Source: Thermoplasmata archaeon (GTDB taxonomy: Archaea; Thermoplasmatota; Thermoplasmata; Thermoplasmatales; Thermoplasmataceae). Taken from it: 13,393 bases of DNA. This document shows, in pieces, positions 7,932-13,393 of this stretch (its first letter is position 1; every line of letters begins with the position of its first letter). The DNA lies in assembly GCA_021835265.1 (NCBI GenBank), contig JAKBQK010000123.1:1-13393 (forward strand), given 5' to 3'. A model generated the notes under the pieces. The model made no database searches, was not told where the DNA came from, and saw nothing but the letters and a program-made list of their open reading frames with translations. A program made the position numbers and the translations under genes.

Positions 7932-7940
7932 AGCCTTTAG

Positions 7941-7946
7941 CACCTT
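7941..7946 (-). promoter_or_regulatory. Ribosome site deciding the GT2 start
   Basis: The coding-strand sequence AAGGTG overlaps the rfbE stop and lies 9 bases before the ATG at 7931. It also contains the alternative GTG (7943), which would have no ribosome site of its own. Confidence 0.55.
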
Positions 7947-9006
7947 ATCGGGAAGATTTTTTTTTCTGATGGGAGTTATTTTCGTCTACTAAATCTTTAG
8001 TCCAGGTTATCATTTTTCGCAATCCTTCTTTTAAGGGGATTTCTGGACGCCATGAAATAAATCTATTTGCTTTACCTATGTTTGAAATGTACACTCTTTG
8101 GTCATTGATACGTTCTTTTATGTTACTATAATCTATTGTAATTTTCAAATTACTTTCCAAGTATTTGAATAGTTCTATTATTGATATCGAATTATCAATG
8201 CCGCCTCCTATATTAAATGCATTTCCCGCAATTTCATCTATCATATTTGCAGATTTGAAATACAAATCTACAACGTCATTTATATGTAAAATATCTCTAA
8301 CTTGTTTTCCTGTGCCAGAAACTGTAAGATTTTTAGGATAATCTCCTTTATAAATATCTAAAGCTTTCCTAACAAACCAGCCAATCCACCCTTGGTCATA
8401 GGTCGCAAACTGCCTTCCACCATACATTGAAGAATGCCTAAATGCGATAGTTTTCAATCCATATGTCTTAAAATAATCTATTATGTATTGGTCGGCAGAA
8501 CCTTTTGAACAACCATATGGTGTTGAAAAGTACAATGGCAAACCTTCATCAAAACCATTTGGGTATTCTTCACAAATATACCGGGTATCATTTTCTTTAT
8601 AGTGATATTTCTTTAAGTCGCCATAAACTTTATTTGTTGAGGAATAAATAACTGTACTATCGGGGGAAAATAATCTAGTAGCCTCCAATAAATTTAAGGT
8701 TCCTAATGCATTAGTTTGAAAATCACTTATGGGGTCTTCCAGGGATTTAGTCATAGCAACTTGGCCCGCGAGATGGAATATCACTTGTGGTTTGTGTTCC
8801 TTTATGATACTCCTTATTTTGTCAAAATCCCTAATATCGCAGTTATAAAAGGTAAGGTCCCCAGATTCTGAAAGCCATTTCAAATTTGCTTCTGACCCAG
8901 TTCTTGATAAATTATCTATAATTACCACTGAGTCCCCATTATCTAGTGCCCTTTTGGAAAGGTTTGAACCTAAAAAACCGGCTCCACCGGTAATCAAATA
9001 TTTCAT
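7945..9006 (-). CDS. rfbE: CDP-paratose (CDP-tyvelose) 2-epimerase
   Basis: Converts CDP-paratose to CDP-tyvelose by inverting C2, the last step of the pathway, using bound NAD+. It is a short-chain dehydrogenase/reductase-fold enzyme of 353 residues from the ATG at 9006. The N-terminal NAD site reads T-G-G-A-G-F-L-G-S-N (6-15), with D31-N-L after the second strand. The family hallmarks are strong: H-L-A-G-Q-V-A-M-T (78-86), S-S-T-N-K-V-Y-G-D (122-130), catalytic Y164-G-C-S-K168, and the highly typical F-R-H-S-S-M-Y-G-G-R-Q-F-A-T-Y-D-Q-G-W segment. These separate it from GalE-type and dTDP-glucose dehydratases. An ATG at 9018 is in frame but would overlap rfbG; GAGGGA just before 9006 and the usual family N-terminus favour 9006. 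One base separates it from the rfbG stop, so translation is probably coupled. Confidence 0.93.
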   Translation of the reverse strand: MKYLITGGAGFLGSNLSKRALDNGDSVVIIDNLSRTGSEANLKWLSESGDLTFYNCDIRDFDKIRSIIKEHKPQVIFHLAGQVAMTKSLEDPISDFQTNALGTLNLLEATRLFSPDSTVIYSSTNKVYGDLKKYHYKENDTRYICEEYPNGFDEGLPLYFSTPYGCSKGSADQYIIDYFKTYGLKTIAFRHSSMYGGRQFATYDQGWIGWFVRKALDIYKGDYPKNLTVSGTGKQVRDILHINDVVDLYFKSANMIDEIAGNAFNIGGGIDNSISIIELFKYLESNLKITIDYSNIKERINDQRVYISNIGKANRFISWRPEIPLKEGLRKMITWTKDLVDENNSHQKKKSSR

Positions 9007-9007
9007 T

Positions 9008-10087
9008 TTATCCCTCATTTTTAATGTTTAAAAAAGTCTCTATCTGTTTCTTGGTAATATTTGAAATGTGATTTGTCTTATAAGATTTATACCATTGCAC
9101 CGTGAAAGAAGCTGCATCCTCTATAGTTAGTTTTGGTGTCCAGCCTAGATAGGCAGTGGCCTTAGAATTATCAAGAGAGAGAAATCTACTTTCGTGAACA
9201 CTCATATTTTGCTTATTTATCTTAAGCTCTCCCTTGCCATAGTAATCAATTATCAAATTAACAAGTTCCTTAACGGTAGTATTTTGTGGTTTATTTGGCC
9301 CAAAATTCCATGGGCCGGAAAAAATTTTGGGCTTAAAGTGTAGTTTTGATGCCAGCAACAGATATCCATGGAGGGGGTCCAAAACATGCTGCCAGGGTCT
9401 TATGGATCCTGGATTTCTAATATTGATGGGAATATTTCCTTCAATCGATTTTATTACATCAGGGATCAACCTATCCCGGGACCAGTCTCCGCCCCCAATA
9501 ACATTTCCTGCCCTTACTGTTGCAATAATTTTCCCATGTTTTTCATAGGAATCCGGATTAAAAAAAGACCTTTGGTAAGCAGAGCATACTATTTCTGACG
9601 CACCCTTGCTGGCGCTATAAGGGTCATATCCTCCGAGTTGATCATTCTCTCTATAGCTCCATACCCATTCCTTGTTCTCATAAACCTTATCTGACGTTAT
9701 CATTACCAAAGTCTTTGATTCTTCAGAATTTCTGAATGCCTCCAAAATATTTACTACGCCCATTAGGTTTACTTCAAAAGTATCACGGGGGATTTCATAT
9801 GATAATCTGACTAGAGGTTGGGCAGCAAGATGAAAAATTATTTCCGGTTTATATTGATCTATTATAGATTTAAGTTTTCCATAGTCCCTAATATCTCCCC
9901 TCACATCTATTATGGAGTTTCCTAAGTTTAACACATTAAAATTATCGTACAGATTTTTTGGATCAAGTGAATAGCCAATCACTTTAGAACCTAGAATATT
10001 GAGCATCATAGTCAGCCATGATCCCTTAAAACCGGTGTGTCCGGTTACAAGGACTCGTTTACCCGCGAAATAGTTGTTGTAATCCAT
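9008..10087 (-). CDS. rfbG: CDP-glucose 4,6-dehydratase
   Basis: Turns CDP-glucose into CDP-4-keto-6-deoxyglucose with tightly bound NAD+, the second step of CDP-dideoxyhexose synthesis. The 359-residue protein has the extended-SDR glycine motif in the form special to this family, T-G-H-T-G-F-K-G-S-W (residues 15-24), then H-L-A-A-Q-P-L-V-R (86-94), T131-S-D-K134 and the catalytic Y157-x3-K161 within Y-D-P-Y-S-A-S-K-G. G-N-V-I-G-G-G-D-W-S-R-D-R-L-I-P-D and R-P-W-Q-H-V also match CDP-glucose dehydratases closely and not dTDP-glucose or GDP-mannose dehydratases. The ATG at 10087 is chosen over the GTG at 10099 because AGGTGA ends 8 bases before it. It lies 19 bases after the stop of the paratose synthase-like gene. 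Confidence 0.95.
   Translation of the reverse strand: MDYNNYFAGKRVLVTGHTGFKGSWLTMMLNILGSKVIGYSLDPKNLYDNFNVLNLGNSIIDVRGDIRDYGKLKSIIDQYKPEIIFHLAAQPLVRLSYEIPRDTFEVNLMGVVNILEAFRNSEESKTLVMITSDKVYENKEWVWSYRENDQLGGYDPYSASKGASEIVCSAYQRSFFNPDSYEKHGKIIATVRAGNVIGGGDWSRDRLIPDVIKSIEGNIPINIRNPGSIRPWQHVLDPLHGYLLLASKLHFKPKIFSGPWNFGPNKPQNTTVKELVNLIIDYYGKGELKINKQNMSVHESRFLSLDNSKATAYLGWTPKLTIEDAASFTVQWYKSYKTNHISNITKKQIETFLNIKNEG
9011..9016 (-). promoter_or_regulatory. Ribosome site deciding the rfbE start
   Basis: The coding-strand GAGGGA lies inside the last rfbG codons and four bases before the ATG at 9006. It is downstream of the alternative ATG at 9018 and so can serve only the shorter start. Confidence 0.6.
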
Positions 10088-10095
10088 TAACTCCT

Positions 10096-10101
10096 TCACC
10101 T
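10096..10101 (-). promoter_or_regulatory. Ribosome site deciding the rfbG start
   Basis: The coding-strand AGGTGA is a six-base match to the expected 16S rRNA tail (UCACCU) and lies 8 bases before the ATG at 10087. It overlaps the in-frame GTG at 10099, which makes that start unlikely. Confidence 0.65.
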
Positions 10102-10106
10102 ATTCT

Positions 10107-10988
10107 CTATATGTGTTTTTTGTGCCATTGGATGGTTTTCTCAAGACCTGATTTCAAGTCATACTTTGGCTTCCACTGGGTATCATTTTCGATATTCTTA
10201 AGATCCGCAACAGATTTCATAATCTCATTCGGCCTATATTCTAATACACCAAAATTGGGAACTGTTGTTGTATTGTGAGTCAGTTTCTTGATCAGTTCAA
10301 CAATTTCCCTTATTGATATTGGAGCACCACTTCCAATTGAATATTCAACGTAACCGTTTCTATGGGTATTTGAAATCTTTAGAATTTCAAGGTAAGCGGA
10401 TACAGCATCATCAACATAGATGAAGTCGCGTAGCTGTTTTCCTTCGGTAAGCGGGATTCTATCTACATTCTTAAGAAAATTCCTGATCACCATGCTTATA
10501 AATTTCTCTGGCCCATCCTTTTCTCCGTAGAGATGTTCTAACTTCAAATTGAAAATCCCTATTTGACTCGAAAATGTTTTTGCCCAATCTAAAAAGTGTT
10601 TTTTGGTTAAAGAATAGTGATTGAAATATTCATACAAAACTGTGTCTGTATTAATGAAGGTATCGACATTGAAATCTATTGCTGTTTCTAGAATCTTCAA
10701 TGGAAATATGACATTTGTAGTGGCAAGTTCATGTGATTTTTCCCCCATCTTTCCGTAACTTGTGGCAGTATGAATAATAGTCTTTATCTCGTTCTCTCTG
10801 AATATTTTTTTAAGAGACCCTTCACCTATATTATAAACAATAATACGGTCAAGGATAGGCTCAATTCTCCAGGCATTGGAGGTTTTTCTCTTTAGAATTA
10901 CCGTCTCATAGCCTTGCTCCACTAGTTTCTCACAAATGTGGCTACCAAGAAAACCTGTTGCCCCTGTTAATAGAATAGTCTTGGTCAT
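10107..10988 (-). CDS. rfbS: CDP-paratose synthase-like C4 reductase
   Basis: Predicted NADPH-dependent reductase of the 4-keto group of CDP-3,6-dideoxy-4-ketoglucose, giving CDP-paratose. The SDR-fold protein has 293 residues, starting T-K-T-I-L-L-T-G-A-T-G-F-L-G-S-H (2-17). The active-site stretch, F-I-N-T-D-T (111-116) followed by N-H-Y125-S-L-T-K129, has the NTDT...Y-x3-K pattern of the RfbS/RfbJ group of paratose and abequose synthases rather than the usual S-S-x-x-V-Y-G. R-D-F-I-Y-V-D-D lies near the middle. RfbS and RfbJ differ in the stereochemistry at C4 and cannot be told apart with certainty here; the presence of rfbE, which needs CDP-paratose, argues for RfbS. The ATG overlaps the rfbF stop as ATGA, pointing to coupled translation. 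The gene is clearly more AT-rich than rfbF. Confidence 0.8.
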   Translation of the reverse strand: MTKTILLTGATGFLGSHICEKLVEQGYETVILKRKTSNAWRIEPILDRIIVYNIGEGSLKKIFRENEIKTIIHTATSYGKMGEKSHELATTNVIFPLKILETAIDFNVDTFINTDTVLYEYFNHYSLTKKHFLDWAKTFSSQIGIFNLKLEHLYGEKDGPEKFISMVIRNFLKNVDRIPLTEGKQLRDFIYVDDAVSAYLEILKISNTHRNGYVEYSIGSGAPISIREIVELIKKLTHNTTTVPNFGVLEYRPNEIMKSVADLKNIENDTQWKPKYDLKSGLEKTIQWHKKHI

Positions 10989-11764
10989 CTCTCATCCCAT
11001 AATTTCCATTCTGCTGTACCATTTTTCCACATTTCTTCAAGTTCCCTCTTATCCCTTAGAGTATCCATGGGCCTCCAGAAGCCTTTATGCTTGAATGCGC
11101 CTAGAAAGCCTTTTTTAGAAAGATTTTCAAGGGGTTCCTTTTCAAAAACGGTTCCATCTGATTCCACGAAATCAAGTGATTCTGGTTCCAGGACGAAGAA
11201 TCCACCATTTATCCATGAGCCATCACCTAAGGGTTTTTCCATGAAATGTTTTACTTCCCCAGATTCGTTTATCTCTAATGCTCCAAATCTCCCGGGTGGC
11301 TGAACCGCTGTTATGGTAGCAAGTTTGTCATTCTGACGATGGAAATTGAGCAATTCAATCAGGTTAATGTTTGATAAGCCATCCCCGTAAGTTGCAAAAA
11401 AAGTCTCATTATTTATGAACTTTCTAATTTTCTTCAACCTGCCCCCCGTCATTGTTTCTAATCCAGTATCCACAAGTGTAACTTTCCAAGGCTCTGCGAT
11501 GCTGTTAATCACCTCATGAGTGTTAGTTTTGAGGTCGATTTCTATATCGGACTGGTGCAGGTAATAGTTGAGGAAATATTCCTTGATCACGTAACCCTTG
11601 TACCCAAGGCATATTACGAAATCGTTGAACCCGTAATGGGAATATATCTTCATAATATGCCAAAGTATCGGCTTGCCCCCTATCTCCACCATGGGCTTTG
11701 GCTTGACTTCTGTCTCCTCGCTGAGCCTCGTCCCAAGCCCACCTGCAAGTATTACTACTTTCAT
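10985..11764 (-). CDS. rfbF: Glucose-1-phosphate cytidylyltransferase
   Basis: Makes CDP-glucose and pyrophosphate from CTP and glucose-1-phosphate, the entry step of the pathway, in the cytoplasm. At 259 residues it has the normal family length. The nucleotidyltransferase signature L-A-G-G-L-G-T-R-L (6-14) is followed by E-E-T-E-V-K-P-K-P-M-V-E-I-G-G-K-P, with K23 at the usual phosphate-binding place. W-H-I-M-K-I-Y-S-H-Y-G (35-45) and G-Y-K-G-Y-V-I-K-E-Y-F (54-64) are nearly invariant in RfbF. L-V-D-T-G-L-E-T-M-T-G-G-R (97-109) and the metal-site Y-G-D-G (126-129) complete it. These mark it as a cytidylyltransferase and not the dTTP-using RmlA. The ATG lies 9 bases after the reductase stop, with GAGGT (11771-11775) six bases upstream. 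Eight of nine Arg codons are AGA/AGG. Confidence 0.96.
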   Translation of the reverse strand: MKVVILAGGLGTRLSEETEVKPKPMVEIGGKPILWHIMKIYSHYGFNDFVICLGYKGYVIKEYFLNYYLHQSDIEIDLKTNTHEVINSIAEPWKVTLVDTGLETMTGGRLKKIRKFINNETFFATYGDGLSNINLIELLNFHRQNDKLATITAVQPPGRFGALEINESGEVKHFMEKPLGDGSWINGGFFVLEPESLDFVESDGTVFEKEPLENLSKKGFLGAFKHKGFWRPMDTLRDKRELEEMWKNGTAEWKLWDER

Positions 11765-11773
11765 TCAATTACC

Positions 11774-12457
11774 TCACGAAACTATCCATGACTCCGATCT
11801 CACCCTAAACATCCCACCACTGAGTGACTCCATCCAGTATTCAGTGAAACCAGGTGGCCCACAGACATAGTACTCATATGCTGTCATATCGTCCAGGCTC
11901 TCCCCCAAGTCATCCAGTGTGAGTCTTTTGCCATAAACACCATCTAATTTCTCCCTTGTAAGCTTTATGTGTACGGTGAGATTATCCGGTATCTTGCCCC
12001 AGTAGAATTCATTTAGAGATTCACATTTCGTCCTGGAGGAGTGATAGAGGTGAACTTTGTCATTTAAGCTTTTGATGCCTGCAAAATCAAGATAAGCAGT
12101 GAAAGCGGATATTCCTGCACCTCCGGCCAGCAAAACCTTTCTCCCGCCGGTGTTGATTAGGAAATTGCCCAGGGGGTACCTTATTGAACTTGAAAAACCT
12201 GGTTCTCCCTTGGAAAATAGCTCAGTGGTAAACTTTCCCTCTTTCCTCACTATGATTCTCATGAAATCGTCCCCCCAGGATGCTATAGTGAAAGGCTTTG
12301 AGTCGAGCCACGGTTCACTGGCAGTTTTTCTCATAAGAGAAAGCTGCAAGAACATGCCCGGGAACCAGTTCGCCTTCTTTTCTGGCACAACGCGGAAAAC
12401 GGCAAGAGTTGGTGATATCTCTTTTTCTAGAGTGATTTCTGCATCTGTGGTGATCAT
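11774..12457 (-). CDS. Stand-alone FNR-type reductase, probable partner of RfbH
   Basis: A 227-residue flavoprotein of the ferredoxin-NADP+ reductase superfamily. The FAD site is K54-P-F-T-I-A-S60 (Lys for the usual Arg of RxY(S/T)), the NAD(P) site begins L-L-A-G-G-A-G-I-S-A-F (109-119), and the C-terminal half has V-C-G-P-P-G-F (198-204). Its place between rfbH and rfbF corresponds to the E3 reductase (AscD/RfbI, DdhD) that passes electrons from NAD(P)H to the dehydratase E1 for C3 deoxygenation. Known E3 proteins are about 330 residues and carry an N-terminal plant-type [2Fe-2S] ferredoxin domain. This protein lacks it: it has only two cysteines (C145, C199), so no four-Cys cluster is possible. 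Electrons would have to go straight from FAD to the RfbH cluster or through a separate ferredoxin. The ATG overlaps the rfbH stop as ATGA. It could also be a general flavin reductase, but the context argues for E3. Confidence 0.83.
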   Translation of the reverse strand: MITTDAEITLEKEISPTLAVFRVVPEKKANWFPGMFLQLSLMRKTASEPWLDSKPFTIASWGDDFMRIIVRKEGKFTTELFSKGEPGFSSSIRYPLGNFLINTGGRKVLLAGGAGISAFTAYLDFAGIKSLNDKVHLYHSSRTKCESLNEFYWGKIPDNLTVHIKLTREKLDGVYGKRLTLDDLGESLDDMTAYEYYVCGPPGFTEYWMESLSGGMFRVRSESWIVS

Positions 12458-13393
12458 TTCGACCCTGTGAAGAATTCCTTGAATTTTTCGAGAACGTACT
12501 CTATGTGCTTATCCGTTATGCCCGGGTAGACGCCAATGAAAAATGAACTGTTCATGACCTTGTCTGTGGTGGAAAGGTCCCCATGCTTGCGATGCTTAAT
12601 TCCAAGGTAGGCGGGCTGCCTGAGAAGATTTCCCCCGAATATCATCCTTGTCATGATTTTGTTTTTCTCAAGGTGCCTAACAATATCGGCCCTGCCAAAG
12701 TGATCGTTTTGTTTTACCGTTATGGGAAATCCGAACCACGCGGGGTCAGAATTTGGGGTCGCCTCCGGTAGGATCAGAAAGTCCTCATAGCGTTCAAGGC
12801 CTTCGTGCAGGAGCTTGAAGTTCTTCTTTCTAACGGCAACAAATTCCGGGAGTTTCTGTAGCTGTGCCACACCGAGGGATGCCTGCAGGTCGGTGGCCTT
12901 GAGATTGTAGCCAATGTGTGAATACACATACTTATGATCGTAACCATACGGCAATTCACCGAATTTCTGGGTAAAACGAACACCGCATGTGTCTGATGCT
13001 CCTGTTTCGCAGTAACAGTCCCTCCCCCAATCTCTGAAGGAGCGTGCAATGCGGTCAAATTCAGGTGATTGGGTAATTACGGCGCCGCCCTCTCCCATGG
13101 TTATGTGGTGGGCCGGGTAGAAGCTTGAAGTGGACAGATCGCCAAAGGTTCCAGTCTTTCTTCCCCTGTACTCAGAGCCAAGGGCGTCGCAGTTGTCCTC
13201 CACAAGGAAGAGATCGTTGTCCTTTGCTATCTTTGTCACCGCGGTTAGGTCAAAGGGATTTCCCAGGGTGTGGGCAATGACAATTGCCCGGGTTTTATCA
13301 GAGATTGCATCCTGCATGTCTTGGGTTTTGATGTTGTAGGTACCAAGTTCCACGTCAAGGAACACTGGTACAAGGCCGTTCTGGATTATGGGG
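12454..13393 (-). CDS. rfbH: CDP-4-keto-6-deoxyglucose 3-dehydratase (E1), 5' end missing
   Basis: PMP- and [2Fe-2S]-dependent enzyme that removes the C3 hydroxyl of CDP-4-keto-6-deoxyglucose, working with an NAD(P)H reductase. The frame is open to the right edge: nine further codons (P-I-I-Q-N-G-L-V-P) precede the GTG at 13365, so that GTG is an internal valine. About 312 of roughly 437 residues are visible. Counting from that GTG, the four cluster ligands known for the Yersinia enzyme are all present with exact spacing, C59-x57-C117-x-C119-x7-C127. H86, in F-Y-P-A-H-H-I-T-M-G-E-G-G-A, takes the place of the Schiff-base lysine of ordinary aminotransferases, as in E1, so the enzyme dehydrates and does not transaminate. 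E56-D57-N58 supplies the Asp for the cofactor pyridine nitrogen. It is the most GC-rich gene in the window and uses CGN arginine codons more than its neighbours. The operon promoter must lie beyond the window. Confidence 0.96.
   Translation of the reverse strand, partial: PIIQNGLVPVFLDVELGTYNIKTQDMQDAISDKTRAIVIAHTLGNPFDLTAVTKIAKDNDLFLVEDNCDALGSEYRGRKTGTFGDLSTSSFYPAHHITMGEGGAVITQSPEFDRIARSFRDWGRDCYCETGASDTCGVRFTQKFGELPYGYDHKYVYSHIGYNLKATDLQASLGVAQLQKLPEFVAVRKKNFKLLHEGLERYEDFLILPEATPNSDPAWFGFPITVKQNDHFGRADIVRHLEKNKIMTRMIFGGNLLRQPAYLGIKHRKHGDLSTTDKVMNSSFFIGVYPGITDKHIEYVLEKFKEFFTGSK

Larger units (their letters stand above)
6897..13393 (-). other. CDP-tyvelose biosynthesis and transfer operon
   Basis: Seven minus-strand genes run rfbH, reductase, rfbF, rfbS-like, rfbG, rfbE, GT2, with junctions of ATGA overlap, 9 bases, ATGA overlap, 19 bases, 1 base and 13 bases. 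Together they cover every step from glucose-1-phosphate to CDP-tyvelose and a likely transfer step. The gene content matches the dideoxyhexose part of Salmonella group D O-antigen loci (rfbI, F, G, H, S, E, V), in another order and without a flippase gene in view. One transcript from beyond the right edge is likely. Confidence 0.85.

Noticed and set aside
12099..12470. 123-codon open frame on the plus strand
   Set aside because: It lies wholly opposite the reductase gene, whose motifs are clear, and its translation has no recognisable domain.
13363..13365. GTG as the rfbH start
   Set aside because: The frame stays open to the edge and the nine preceding codons (P-I-I-Q-N-G-L-V-P) fit the RfbH family, so this is an internal Val.

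Overview
The window is a glycan-biosynthesis locus. Seven genes on the minus strand (12 to 7 kb) form a tight operon that encodes every step of a CDP-3,6-dideoxyhexose pathway ending in CDP-tyvelose. To their left lies a set of glycosyltransferases: two GT-A-fold (GT2), three GT-B-fold (GT4) and one multi-spanning GT-C enzyme, counting the GT2 at the end of the operon. I see no RNA gene, insertion sequence, integrase, CRISPR array or replication origin.

The host looks archaeal, possibly a Thermoplasmatales-like lineage. Arginine is coded almost entirely by AGA/AGG in conserved genes (8 of 9 in rfbF, 10 of 11 in the reductase gene) and ATA is common for Ile. Possible TATA boxes lie about 25 bases before some first genes. 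Inside the operon, starts are preceded by AGGTGA/GAGGT-type ribosome sites or overlap the previous stop as ATGA. The GT-C protein carries many N-X-S/T sequons in its predicted outer domain. A bacterial origin is not excluded and I cannot name a species.

Layout, left to right. 1-1097: a minus-strand GT4 gene whose end lies in an inverted repeat at the window edge, probably a fold-back artefact. 1265-4015: a plus-strand GT2 gene followed by a GT-C membrane glycosyltransferase, apparently co-transcribed. 4141-5259: a plus-strand GT4 gene with its own promoter-like box. 5317-6504: a convergent minus-strand GT4 gene. 6505-6896: a gene-free AT-rich gap. 6897-13393: the minus-strand operon, transcribed as rfbH, FNR-type reductase, rfbF, rfbS-like, rfbG, rfbE, GT2. 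The start of rfbH and the operon promoter lie beyond the right edge.

Proposed function: RfbF makes CDP-glucose and RfbG makes the 4-keto-6-deoxy sugar. RfbH with the reductase removes the 3-hydroxyl. The RfbS-like enzyme reduces the 4-keto group to give CDP-paratose, and RfbE epimerises it to CDP-tyvelose. The adjacent GT2 is the best candidate for transferring this sugar. The other glycosyltransferases would build the rest of a lipid-linked or protein-linked surface glycan. GC content falls steeply along the operon, from about 50% in rfbH to about 33% in rfbE, which suggests mosaic ancestry.
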